64,000 nt of DNA, from positions 434,001-498,000 of the forward strand of contig NC_051120.1 in assembly GCF_014839805.1 (NCBI RefSeq). The letters run 5' to 3'. The translations under genes and the position numbers were made by a program. Of the stretch, positions 47,661 to 57,744 are shown in pieces; the stretch's first letter is position 1, and each line of letters begins with the position of its first letter. The notes under the pieces are model-generated. The model searched no databases. It was not told where the DNA came from and was given only the letters and a program-made list of their open reading frames with translations. The DNA comes from Manduca sexta. Taxonomy: Eukaryota; Arthropoda; Insecta; Lepidoptera; Sphingidae.

Positions 47661-49220
47661 CTAAAATAGGATTTTCAATTCCCGAATGCACTGTACTTTG
47701 ATTTCGATTAGGTGCAATATCAGCAGCTCCGGGATGTCAGATTGATTGACAATCATAGATAATGTTGACTCATTATCGTCTGAGGGATTCGGTAAGTTAA
47801 GTTTGTCTCTCAATGTAGACAGTGGCATGTCGTCATCATCGGAACTCTTATCTGCATATTGTGGTTTGCTACGATTCATTAAAATAGAGATCGGTAAATC
47901 GTCTTCGTCCGAACCACTAAATTCGCGTTGTCCAGGACTACTTAAAAGTCGAGAAAGAGGTATGTTGTCCTCAGAACTACTGCTAGAGACTGAATCTACA
48001 TCATTATTGTGTAGTTCAATTCTTGACAATGCATCAGCAACTAAATTGGTATTTCCCTTTTTGTATGTTATTTTATAGTCAAATTCTTCAAGTTTTAATC
48101 TCCACCTGGTTAATCTACTATTTGGTTCTTTAATATTCATCAAATACTGAAGCGGTTTATGATCAGTTATAATATTGAATTGACGACCGAATAGGTAGGG
48201 TCGAAAATATTTAGTGGCCCATACGATGGCGAGAAGTTCTTTTTCTATGGTGCTGTATTTACTCTCACTATCGTTAAGTGTTCGTGAGGCATATGCAACT
48301 GGCTTATCGGAGCCTACGGGGCCTTGAGATAAGACCGCCCCTATGGCAAAATTTGAAGCATCCGTCCTTAAATTAAAATCTTTTTCGAAATTCGGGTATT
48401 GTAAAATTGGATCGTTAACAAGTAGGTTCTGACAATGTTTAAAGCAATCTATGTATTCTGGTGTTAGAACTATTTTTGAACCCTTTTTTAAACAAAGTGT
48501 CAAAGGTTTAGTAACCTTGGCAAAATTAGGAATGAATTTCCTGTAATACCCCAAAAGCCCAAGAAAAGATTTTATTTCTTTAGTTGTGCGAGGTATCGGA
48601 AATTCCTGGATAGCCTTAATCTTGTTGGGGTCAGGCTTGACGCCTTCGGATGTTACTATATGACCTAAAAATGGTGTTTCTTTCTTCATAAATTCTGATT
48701 TATTAAGTTGTATTTTTAAATTTGCTTCGCGTAATCTTTGTAATGTGTCCTGTAAATTTTGCATGTGTTCAGATAGTGACGTAGAAAAAACAATTATATC
48801 ATCCATATAAACCATAACATTCTTAAGGCCAAGCAGTACCCTATCCATAACGCGTTGAAATGTTGAGGGGGCATTTTTAAGTCCAAATGGCATTCTTAAA
48901 TACTCATAGTGCCCTCTACAACCATCACCGTCGTCGACACTAAAGGCAGTTTTTTGTATGTCTTTGGGATGTGTTTCGATTTGGAAAAATCCTGATGCAA
49001 GGTCGAGAACTGAATAGTATTGACACCTACCTAATTTATCTAATATTTCATTAATGTTTGGAATTGGGTATCTATCACTAATGGTCTTCTCGTTTAATTT
49101 GCGGTAATCGACTACGAGTCGCCATTTAGTTTCACCCGATGCATCTGTTTTCTTTGGTACTATCCATATCGGTGACGACCATGGACTATTAGATGGCCGA
49201 ATTATATTTTGTTGTAACAT
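47661..49220 (-). pseudogene. pol: Reverse transcriptase and RNase H
   Basis: 519-residue frame. RT: first catalytic Asp in SVLDLASGF (D73) and the YMDD box at 138-141, with the thumb-region [13 protein letters not shown] at about 218-230. RNase H: D287 (RTDASN), E327 (TIEKELLA), D353 (ITDHKPL) and D396 (VADALSR). A serine- and acid-rich linker with three repeats of the type 'DDxPLSxL' follows (about 411-480), ahead of integrase. All catalytic residues needed are present. The N-terminal part lies upstream of the first Met in the same frame, and the link to protease is broken by frame changes near 49290-49345. The C-terminus runs into a stop at 47661 before integrase. Confidence 0.95.
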
Positions 49221-49338
49221 TGAATTTATTTGTTTTCCTACCTCTTTTTTGTGTACATATGGATATCTGTAAGAGCGGGCATAGATGGGTATCTCGTCAG
49301 TTGTGTTAATTTCGTGTTTTTATTTCATTGGGTAAAAG

Positions 49339-50124
49339 TTAAAGGCGAGTCTTCGTTATAAAAACATCACTATATGATTTGCATAAAAGTAAAAGATTGT
49401 GTTTTTCCTCTTCATTTAAATGTGCTGTTCTGATCAATGATTCTATATTCATTATTTTGTCGCTAAATATTTCCACATTATATAAATTAAAATTTTTGTG
49501 GAGTGTATGGGCCTTAACAGGTGACATCAAGCTTACGATGATGTCATAGTTCGTCGGATTGATTATCTGCAGGTGCGCATAGCCTGCTTTGGATCGTGTT
49601 ACCGACGTCGGGATGTAGCCTTCATTTATTATAGTGTGAGGTACAAAAATTTCGTCATTTTTAATTGTAACGGGAATTTTGACATATTTTGATGAATTGG
49701 CTCTAATAAGAGCTTCCAAAAGGTTTTGTATTCCTGAGTTCATTATTTTTATACTTATTTTAGCATTTGGTGTAATTAAAAGTTTATTTTCGAGGTCGAT
49801 TTTAGCTTTCAAGGATTTTAACATTTCATAGCCTATTAATCCATCGAAAACGTCGTGAAATTTATAGACATAAAACTTCGATAATTTTTTTTCATTCAAC
49901 TCTCGGAACATGGGTATTTCTATAGAGTACTTATTTTGTGTAGTGCAACTTACATTAGTAACTGAAAATGGTTCGTAATTTAAAGGGACGTTTCCATAAT
50001 AAGAATCTATTATTTCGGGCGAAAGAAAAGATTGGTTAGCCCCTGTGTCAATGAGCAATTTCAGGGGTGGTTCTTTAATTTCTATGTATGGAAGTTGTCT
50101 TTTGATGTGGACATTAATTTCCAT
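49339..50124 (-). pseudogene. pol: Retroelement protease and RT-proximal region
   Basis: About 261 residues from the ATG at 50124-50122. The aspartic protease active site is LLIDTGANQSF (Asp-Thr-Gly at about residues 26-28), with a flap and second half less certain. The frame is -1 relative to gag, with the gag stop and this ATG overlapping as TGATG, and a slippery AAATTTT lies 31 bases before the gag stop. The frame ends early at 49339, where two or three one-base changes separate it from the RT frame. Confidence 0.88.
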
Positions 50125-51215
50125 CAAGATTGGGGTTCTTTGTCCACATCCTGGTGAAAATTTTGGTTATTGTCACACAAAACATCCTCTGCTATTGGCT
50201 CTATAGTGTTCTCATTGCTAACATAGTCAGCATGAGCGGTCTGATAAGCCTGTTCGGGGAACGCGTCGTAAATATTATTATCCGTCTGGTACATTTCATC
50301 TACAGTATGATAATTAAAATTAGACGCATGGGGACGTGGTGGCATTTGAGCCGATCGATATGAAATTCCGCTCATTGGTTCAGGAGCAGGTTTTGAAAAT
50401 GACTCGTAACGGGGTAATACCTGTGAACGCGGAAAATTTTGTGGTTGAGCCCTCGGTTGATATTGGAACCTATTGAAATTTGGTTTACCAACATAATTAC
50501 TATGTTGCATTGGAGATGGGAACTGTTTATTACCATAGCCAAAATTTTGTGGGTTTCTAAAAGAATTAAGCGTTGGTCTAGGGAATTGACTCGGCTTATT
50601 TTGTTGAGGTGTATTTTTATTTTGGACGTACCGTATATTTTGTTCTTCTTTTATGTACTGTAAGGCAGTAGGTAAGTCTACCGGTTTCATTGACCTGATG
50701 GTAGTCCCCAATGGTTCTTTAAGTCCACCTAAGAAAGTTTTAAGGGTTTGAGCAGTAAAAAAATCTCTTTTACATTCAATGACGTTAGTAACAGTTTCAT
50801 GAAGATTCACATAATTAATTATTATGCTAAGAAGGTGCACACACTGGTTGTAAAAATCAAAAGCGGATTCGTTCTCCTGACGCATTGACACTAAGTCTCG
50901 ACACAAACAATTTTCATCACGTTGATCGCCAAAATTTCGTAAGAGAACGTTCTTTATATTATCCCAAGAACTGACCCCATGTATGTTCACTACTTCTTCG
51001 GCTTTGTCTTTTAGTTTGTTAAGAACACTATGCAGGAGAAATTCATTAGTAAAACTACTAGGCACTGTCGGATTATAAAACTTAGTAAGTACCGTTTCTG
51101 CCGTTGATATAAATCTATAAAGCTGATTATGATTCCCATCATAAGAGGGTATAATCTCTACAGCCGCTTTAATCATACGCAAATTATTGTCATTTTCGTT
51201 GTTAGTAGGTTCCAT
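50124..51215 (-). CDS. gag: Gag
   Basis: 363-residue intact frame beginning about 390 bases after the primer site. The first 200 residues are a helical capsid-like region (e.g. YRFISTAETVLTKFY, LVSMRQENESAFDFYNQC, similar in layout to gypsy-type Gag). The last 160 residues are rich in Pro, Asn, Gln, Arg and Phe (PRPTLNSFRNPQNFGYG) and carry no CCHC zinc knuckle, as in other errantivirus Gags. It would form the particle and bind genomic RNA. The stop codon TGA overlaps the protease ATG. Confidence 0.87.
   Translation of the reverse strand: MEPTNNENDNNLRMIKAAVEIIPSYDGNHNQLYRFISTAETVLTKFYNPTVPSSFTNEFLLHSVLNKLKDKAEEVVNIHGVSSWDNIKNVLLRNFGDQRDENCLCRDLVSMRQENESAFDFYNQCVHLLSIIINYVNLHETVTNVIECKRDFFTAQTLKTFLGGLKEPLGTTIRSMKPVDLPTALQYIKEEQNIRYVQNKNTPQQNKPSQFPRPTLNSFRNPQNFGYGNKQFPSPMQHSNYVGKPNFNRFQYQPRAQPQNFPRSQVLPRYESFSKPAPEPMSGISYRSAQMPPRPHASNFNYHTVDEMYQTDNNIYDAFPEQAYQTAHADYVSNENTIEPIAEDVLCDNNQNFHQDVDKEPQS
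50157..50163 (-). promoter_or_regulatory. Putative -1 frameshift slippery site
   Basis: AAATTTT read in the gag frame as A AAT TTT, matching the X XXY YYZ rule for -1 ribosomal frameshifting. The -1 frame from here is open through the protease ATG, so a Gag-Pol fusion would be made. No downstream pseudoknot was modelled. Confidence 0.6.
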
Positions 51216-51219
51216 TATT

Positions 51220-51605
51220 TAATGAAATTAATAATCAATATATACTTAGCAAAATTATATTAAAGAGATAATAATACTTAATTGAATTTGAAATAATATT
51301 TCTTCTTTATTAATAAAAATCGGACCCAACGTTATCAAAAACTGTATACGAAATCAAAAATATGACTTAATATCAGTTAATGTCAAATAGTAATGATGGT
51401 AAGAGTAAAATTCAAATCGATGTTAGATCATAGAATAAGTCTCTCTTACGTTATTACCTACGCAACTGAAGTTCACAATAATGCACAAAACACAATGGAT
51501 GAGATAAGGAAATGGAACTCACAGGAGCAGCATCCACAGCATCAGCATCTTGAAGCGAGGTCGAGTGCAGGAAACTTTTGATTTTCGAAAAGTTTCAACT
51601 TCTTG
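51220..51605 (-). other. Untranslated leader of the errantivirus
   Basis: About 385 bases between primer site and gag. The plus-strand frame at 51393-51581 is on the wrong strand and has no features. It would contain packaging signals and perhaps the env splice donor. Confidence 0.6.
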
Positions 51606-51623
51606 ATCCTACCGACTGCGCCA
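51606..51623 (-). promoter_or_regulatory. Primer binding site, tRNA-Ser
   Basis: Minus-strand TGGCGCAGTCGGTAGGAT, directly at the end of the 5' LTR and sharing its last T. It is complementary to a tRNA 3' end ...CGACTGCGCCA, which fits tRNA-Ser, the primer used by Drosophila 17.6 and 297. Confidence 0.88.
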
Positions 51624-51819
51624 ATTATAAATGATGACTCCAAGTAATTTTAAAATGAATGTTTAATAAAAAAATATTACATAGATGTCTGTAGTCTAAC
51701 TTAAACAAAGGTCCGCTAGATAGTAATTGAGACAACTGTACTGAGCGTTAGCTGCCAACGTTTGCACTTTCACATACACACACACACACACTTAGGGTTG
51801 CTAAAGCTATATTGTAACA
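51623..51819 (-). repeat. 5' LTR
   Basis: 197 bp, identical to the 3' LTR except for one CA unit. The initiator TCAGTACAG is at 51744-51740 and predicts the transcript start; no TATA box is needed in this promoter class. Confidence 0.95.
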
Positions 51820-52045
51820 CGCGGTACGGCAGCGCTCTGAGGTCCTGAGTTCAAATCCAGGAGCGGGCAAAGTGATATTTAAGTTTTTTTGCTCAGTATC
51901 AGCCTGAAGTCTGAAATTTGTGCCCGATATAGCGATAGGCTCGCGCCCTATCACATCATGGGACGGAACACACTTGGCGAAAAGTGGGTACTCTGCTTTC
52001 GCTTCTGCATACCCCTTCGGGGGTAAATGCATGATGTGTGTTTGT
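51820..52045 (+). repeat. SINE family A, right of the errantivirus
   Basis: Continues the SINE from 44427 after the CGCG duplication: B box GAGTTCAAATCC, then 'caaagtgatatttaagttt', 'cccgatatagcgataggctc', 'cacatcatgggacggaaca' and the 3' end 'aaatgcatgatgtgtg'. Confidence 0.88.
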
Positions 52046-52240
52046 TTGTTTTGTCTCTTATTTAATTGTCAGATAAAAGTTATCCACACAATATATTGTA
52101 AACCGACTGGATATAAAAGCGAAATAATTAAACTTTTTAGGGCCTATTTCACAATGTTCAAGTAAATTTTATTCGCCAATTCTCGCATAAGATAGTATTT
52201 CTTAAGTTTTAAGTAAATTTTATCTACAGTTTCATAATAA

Positions 52241-52602
52241 GACTGGAGATAGCCTAGTTGGATGTGGAACGGACTGCAGAGATTAATGTCCGCAGGTTCA
52301 AATCCCAGGGGTAAATACATCTGACTTTTCTAAAGTTATGTGTGTATTCTTGTGAAGTACTGTTTCATTTAACGGCGAAGGAAACATCGCGAGGAAACCT
52401 GCTTACCTGAGAAGTTCTTTGTAGGAATTTTGAGGATTCGTGACGTCTAACAATCCTCACTAAGCTAGCGTAGTGGGCTAAGGCCTAATCCTTCTACCAA
52501 TCTGCACTTTCCATAGGGGGACTAAGCCCTAAACCCTCTCAGTAGTAGAGGAGGCCCGTGCTCAACAGTGGGACAGTGTATAATACAAGGCTGATATTTA
52601 TT
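52241..52602 (+). repeat. SINE family B with internal partial repeat
   Basis: Plus copy, head 'gatagcctagttggatgtgg'. The part around 'ggcctaatccttctaccaat' is followed by a second version 'gactaagccctaaaccctct', so a short segment was duplicated or copied. Confidence 0.82.
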
Positions 52603-53240
52603 AGTGTTTTACTCAATTACTGTTTCTAGTTTATAATTCACTACTTGGCGTTGAATAATTTGGAATAGTGGAGCGCCTGGGGGTTTTCATCTCGGATTAG
52701 AGATATAGTGAATGAATTGATACGATCGATGTGGGATATTGTTTTTTAAACTATAAATTGCAATGTTTACCCAAAAATTTTTTGTGCACTTCATTTTTTC
52801 ATCGTTTAAACAAATTATGATAAAAAATTAATGTTTGACCATATATTTTCACTTTAAACAGTATTTTTTTTATTTATATGTTAAATCTTACCTGAGTAGA
52901 CATATAGTAATATTTTTCAAAGATACCTGTGTATAAAAATAGCAGTAGGGATCTCGAACAGGTAGAAAAACGTGGACGGGAGAGCGGACCGACAGCTGCT
53001 ATGTACAATGAAATTTCTCGGCCAGTTTAATTATAAATGAAACGTACTATATTGTGTACATTTAAAAAAATAAGGTAATTAATTACGACTAATGAAAATA
53101 AAAAAAAATATTAGTACAAAATCTGTTTATTTAAATATATTACATTGTTGTCTACATCAAATATTTTCTTCTAGGTACTTCATCTATCTGTATAATAGGT
53201 GAAGTATTGAAACAACTATTTCCGCTGCACTGTAAGCATG

Positions 53241-53807
53241 CTACACTGCAGTATAAACCACTTTTTCTGCATCCACCAAAGCTCCACATTCCTTTTTGCA
53301 ATTACAAAATAACATTTGCAATAAACTATCCGGAGCAGGTAATTGATTCATTGTTATTGGGATGTACATGTTATTGGAATACTTCCATCCCCAATTTTCA
53401 ATAACTACGTCATTTCCTAGCCATATCTGAATTTGTAGGTACACTCTTTTAAAGTGCTCAAACGCTGCATCAGTTGTTGGAGGTAGTGATGACAAAACAA
53501 CACTCGTATTTTTGGCTGTTGCTTTTATGAAAGAATTGGACCTTAATGTATTTAAATCATGAGTTTTAGACGGAGCGCCATATAAACTCAAAATACATGC
53601 TACACCTGCTTGCAATATATTATTGGGGTCTTCATTGATATTTTTAAATACTTTTACTGAGTCGTGTAAAGTCAGAAGATATCGATGTCTTAGTGATATT
53701 AATGGCATTGGTAGATAAAGATCGGGAAATATATTTTCTAAAACCATCCCGAGGCAAAGTTCAACAGAAGATATTTTCATCGAAATGTTTAGAAAAATCA
53801 TTACCAA
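53241..53807 (-). pseudogene. Cysteine-rich element protein, C-terminal part
   Basis: 188-residue frame running from the loop into the left arm. Recognisable blocks: ILQAGVACILSLYGAPSK, then VVLSSLPPTTDAAFEHFKRV, IWLGNDVVIENWGWKYSNN and a cysteine cluster starting FCNCKKECGA. A frame change just after the cluster begins (near 53272) puts the remaining cysteines out of frame. I recall an uncharacterised family in arthropods and other animals with this LPPT...WGW...CNCKKGCG layout, usually next to transposon-like sequence, but cannot name it. The cluster resembles a Tesmin/TSO1-type CXC motif. N-terminal and any catalytic part are absent, so this is a fragment. Confidence 0.7.
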
Positions 53808-53879
53808 ATTGTAAAGAACATATTCTTTTTCAATTCTTTCATAAAAGCAACAACCAAAAATACGAGTGTTCTTTTGTCA

Positions 53880-54180
53880 TCACTGCCTCCAACAACTGAT
53901 GCAGCGTTTGAGCACCTTAAAAGAGTATACCTACAAATTCAGATATGGCTAGGAAATGACGTAGTTATTGAAAATTGGGGATGGAAGTATTCCAATAACA
54001 TGTAGATCCCAATAACAATGAATCAATTACCTGCTCCGGATAATTTATTGCAAATTTTATTTTGTAATTGCAAAAAGGGATGTGGAGATTTGGTGGATGC
54101 AGAAAAGTGGTTTATACTGCAGTGTAGCATGTTTACAGTGCAGCAATAGTAGTTGTTTCATATTCTACCTATTGAAGTAG
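53880..54180 (+). pseudogene. Mirror copy of the cysteine-rich C-terminus
   Basis: The right arm carries the same blocks on the plus strand (TTDAAFEHLKRVYLQIQ, IENWGWKYSNN, CNCKKGCGD). It has a stop at 54003-54005 (TAC to TAG relative to the left arm) and the same frame change after CNCKK as the left arm, plus a base lost in the A-run that follows. The shared frame change shows that the gene was already broken before the inverted duplication. Confidence 0.7.
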
Positions 54181-54660
54181 ATGAAATTAGAGAAAATATT
54201 TGATGTAGACAAGAATGTAATATATTTAAATAAACAGATTTTGTACTAATATTGTTTTTCTTTTCATTAGTCGTAATTAATTACATTTTTAAAAACTACA
54301 CAAAAGTTCATTTCATTTATTGTCGGTCCGCTCTTCCGTCCACGTTTTTCTATCTGTTCGAGGTCCCTACTGCTATTTTTATACACAGGTATCTTTGAAA
54401 AATGTTCCTATATGTCTACTCAGGTAAGATTTAACATATAAATAAAAAAAAATACTGTTTAAAGTGAAAATATATGGTCGAACATTAATTTTTTATAATA
54501 ATTTTTTTAAACAATAAAAAAATGGAGTGCACAAAAAAATTTTGGGTAAACATTGCAATTTATAGTTTAAAAAACAATATCCCACATCGATCGTATTAAT
54601 TCATTCACTATAACTCTAATCCGAGGTTTTACGGTTTTGAACGCTCCAGGCACTCCACTA

Positions 54661-54726
54661 GAAGTAAAGAAAAAATATCATACATTTTCAAATAAGCTGA
54701 AAATTTAGTACATAACTATAAGAATT
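54661..54726. other. Short spacer
   Basis: AT-rich, nothing recognised. Confidence 0.4.
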
Positions 54727-54905
54727 TAGAGGTTGTGTTGGTACCACCAATTGTTTTTGCAACACTTGCGCCTTAACAATTTATCACATTTCTCTCGAGT
54801 GTTCACCTTTTACCCAATAGGTGAAAGAGCAAGCTCTCGCGTCCAATTACAAATACTTTGTTTATTATAATATCTGCAGAACAATACCTTGGTGTATCGA
54901 CACTA
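54727..54905 (-). repeat. Repeat family I, minus copy
   Basis: Mirror of 57698-57845. Shared phrases (plus-strand reading here): 'gagtgttcaccttttaccca' and 'atctgcagaacaataccttg'. Confidence 0.75.
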
Positions 54906-56193
54906 ACGCATTCTTCTGCAATATGTTAATATAGGTACAGAGTTCAGGGATCTGGAGGTATACACAGCTCCCTGAACCCTTGGAATCAGAAATGTTGTGT
55001 ATAAATTCGGTTAAAGATTTTTTTTATTTGATCCAATGTAGGCCTTACAAATTACAAATGATGAATACAAACATGGAAAATAGTTGTCTGTATATTGTCC
55101 TTTTAAAATAGAATGCAAGTATTCGTTTATGTACCACAGCTGGGCTTATCAGTTAATAAGTCGTCTGACGACCTTTGAACTGTCTGGAGAAAGTTTCTGA
55201 GCATAAAAAGAATTTGGTAAATTCGATTTTTTGTTTTAATAATATTACCAGTCATACATGAAAGTCAGCATGAAGACTTTAAACAAGTTAGTCTTTAGGT
55301 AACTTTAGTACCTAACATATCATAATTCCCAATAGTTATAATGGTTAACACCTTCGTCAGTCAATATTGTTATAAATGAAATTTAAGAAACACATTGCTA
55401 AACCTTCTCTCTTAAGAAATAAGTGTTAAATTGCAAGTACTGTTTTACAATTTGAATGAGCACATCACTGTTTTACACCTGAAGAGAAGTAGCTGTTGGG
55501 TTTTAATTTTGTGGTTAACTATCTCCAAGTGATTGTACTGAGGCTGTAGCTAAGATGTCTTCCACGATCGTTAACGCTAACGTTACGTATGAGAATGATA
55601 TATGCTAGATATACTTATCGATATATATCATTCTCATATTTTTGTTTAAAATTAAAATCAGTGTAGGAGTTCCTGAGATTGGCGCGTTCAAACAAATCAA
55701 GTCTTCAGCTTTACATATTAGTACAGATTTAAAGAATCTTTTTAGTAATTCAATGAAAGTTTTTAAATTAACGAATAACATTCCTCATTAAATACTCCTG
55801 CTTTTGCATTTAAGGTGTGTGTTTTAAACGCTCTCGTTTTTTGAAAAGTATCAAAATAACTGGCCGATTTGAGCTCGAAAGCTTTCACACTTTCATTGAA
55901 AATGTTTTCAGTGAAAGTGTTGGAGAGTACGACATAAGTAATATATAAATATGGATATCAAAAATGAATAAGATTACAAATAATATCAGACATGAGCGGC
56001 TGCATCGCTTGGCGGACAGACTGGCGGATCTGTTGTCTGCCTAAGAAGGCAATTAAAAAACTATAAAATTCGAATACTTTAATAAATTTTTTCGTGGTTT
56101 ATTGTCTGGTATAAACTTAATAACGAATTGAATCTTGTAAGGATAAATTAAAAGCTATAAAAATAACATTAACACTAAATATCAGTTTCTTCA
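54906..56193. other. No gene; palindrome and fragments
   Basis: A palindrome at about 55588-55640 (tatgagaatgatata mirrored by tatatcattctcata) has an AT-rich loop. At 55695-55735 lies a reversed Helitron-like scrap (cttcagctttacatattag). Nothing else recognised. Confidence 0.5.
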
Positions 56194-56555
56194 ACAATAA
56201 TAACATCAACCCTGTATTATATACTGTCTCGTTGCTGGCCACGGGCCTCCTCTACTACTGAGAGGCAATAGGCCTTAGTCCACCACGCTGATCTAGTGCT
56301 GATTGGTAGACTTCACACCCCCTCGAAATTTCTATACAGAATTTCTCAGATATGACAGTGTCGCCACAATGTTTATCTTCACAGTTACAGCAAGCGATAA
56401 TTCACAAAGAATATACACATAATTTAAGAAAAGTAAGAGATGACTGCATACTGATACCCGTGGGTTTTGTAAAGATTTTGTTCAAAATAAAAGTATTATT
56501 ATTACTATAATTCATCTCGGCAGTCCGTTCTACTTTCAAGTAGGCTATCACCGTT
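56194..56555 (-). repeat. SINE family B with small insertion
   Basis: Minus copy; between the B-box region and the head (about 56465-56510) an extra AT-rich 'aaaataaaagtattattatt' segment interrupts it. Confidence 0.75.
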
Positions 56556-57487
56556 TAAATATCTAAAGTAAAATTACATTTTTTTTTTGCTCTGTATGAA
56601 AAACGCGCAGTTCAACGCTCTCCTAGCCTTTTTAAGTGAACGGATGCTAAGCATTAATCTAGAAATGAATGACTATAAACTCCTAAACCCGGAGCTCGCA
56701 CGACATCAATAGACAAAAAACAATTATAACACGGCTAACAGTACATCATAACACTCATTAAAACAAAATTGCGGTGTCCAATGTAAATTCTCTTTCAAAT
56801 CCGTCATTAATGTATTTCTTTGGACATCCCTTTCACTTCCTCGTGTAATGTATCTCGACCTATGGCGCAATGGTTAGCCAGCTGAGATTTGAAAGGCACT
56901 GATTCAAATAAATAACATCATTAGTAGTAAAATGTGTCGGCGCGAGATTGTAAATTAATAATTATAGCTATAGATTATAAAAGATTTATTTAAATTTTCC
57001 AGAATACAGCTCAGAGCTTAAATAATATGTCAGATCTACCTTCAGAATCTAGGTCTTACTAACAGTAATTATTAATAATTATTTAAATGAATGTCATTTT
57101 TTTTATTTTAAAAATATTAATTTATATACAAAGCAAAGGCAAAGCTCAAGACCCAAGTTACGTGAAGTTAGGTGAGATATTCATATTATTATTATCCATT
57201 CGAATTTCGAACATCTTGAATGAAAACATATAAAATTTAACCAACTTCTGGTGACCCATATTTTTTCTGATACAATAATGTAATTTTTATCAGTACTAAA
57301 AACAGCACATTTTAGTTACATGTATGATCAAATCACGTTTGACTAACTGGCAAAATGATAACCACTAACATAATATGTCTTTCTTCTTTTTATTCTAGCA
57401 GTTTTCCAACTAGTAAAGTTTGGCAGTCAACCTAATCGTCATTTGTTTCTTGCAAAGCGATTTAAACAATATATAATAATATCAAAA
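56556..57487. other. No gene seen
   Basis: Unrecognised AT-rich sequence. A good-looking splice acceptor (ttcttctttttattctag, ending 57398) precedes a short frame discussed among the rejected items. Confidence 0.4.
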
Positions 57488-57744
57488 GTTACCCTGTACC
57501 TATAGATTCGGAATCTATGCTATTCTAATTAAAACTTGTATCTCTCACAGGGTTCACTAAGTCATGGGTCCAAGGTATCGTTCTGCAGATATTGTAATAA
57601 AGTGTTTAATAATTTTAAAGGTTACTCTACCTCCTATAGATTCAGAATGTTTACTATCCTAATTAAAACTTGTATCCCCCACACAGGGTTCACGAAGTCG
57701 TGGGTCCAAGGTATTGTTCTGCAGATATTGTAATAAAGTGTTTG
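57488..57744. repeat. Tandem duplication, about 130 bp unit
   Basis: Unit 1 (57488-57620) and unit 2 (57621-57744) share 'ctaattaaaacttgtatc', 'agggttcac' and 'cgttctgcagatattgtaat' with differences. The end of unit 2 joins repeat family I. Confidence 0.82.

Larger units (their letters stand above)
44428..51819 (-). mobile_element. Errantivirus-like LTR retroelement, young insertion
   Basis: 7392 bp on the minus strand with LTRs at 51623-51819 (5') and 44428-44626 (3'), a tRNA-Ser primer site, gag, pol and env frames and a G-rich polypurine tract. It is flanked by CGCG on both sides (44424-44427 and 51820-51823), a 4 bp target duplication. The LTRs differ only by one CA unit, so insertion is recent. 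Gene order gag-PR-RT-RNaseH-IN-env and the F-like envelope place it with the insect errantiviruses (Ty3/gypsy). pol is broken by frame changes at three places, so this copy looks non-autonomous unless those are assembly errors. Confidence 0.95.
52666..54660. mobile_element. 2 kb fold-back element
   Basis: Left arm 52666-53538 (873 bp) and right arm 53831-54660 (830 bp) are inverted copies with scattered differences, around a 292 bp loop. The outer ends are TAGTGGAGCGCCTGG and its near-mirror CCAGGCACTCCACTA. Each arm holds the C-terminal coding part, 3' untranslated region and AATAAA signal of the same gene, facing inward. It looks like one end of a larger transposon duplicated in reverse. 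Flanking TA may be the target duplication. Confidence 0.9.

Noticed and set aside
51748..52032. 94-residue minus-strand protein
   Set aside because: The frame crosses the LTR boundary and a SINE body, so it is a chance join.
57399..57505. Possible exon 2 of the signal-peptide gene at 18924
   Set aside because: The acceptor at 57397-57398 is good and the phase fits, giving about 35 codons to a stop, but it runs into a tandem duplication, lies 38 kb away and shows no family features.
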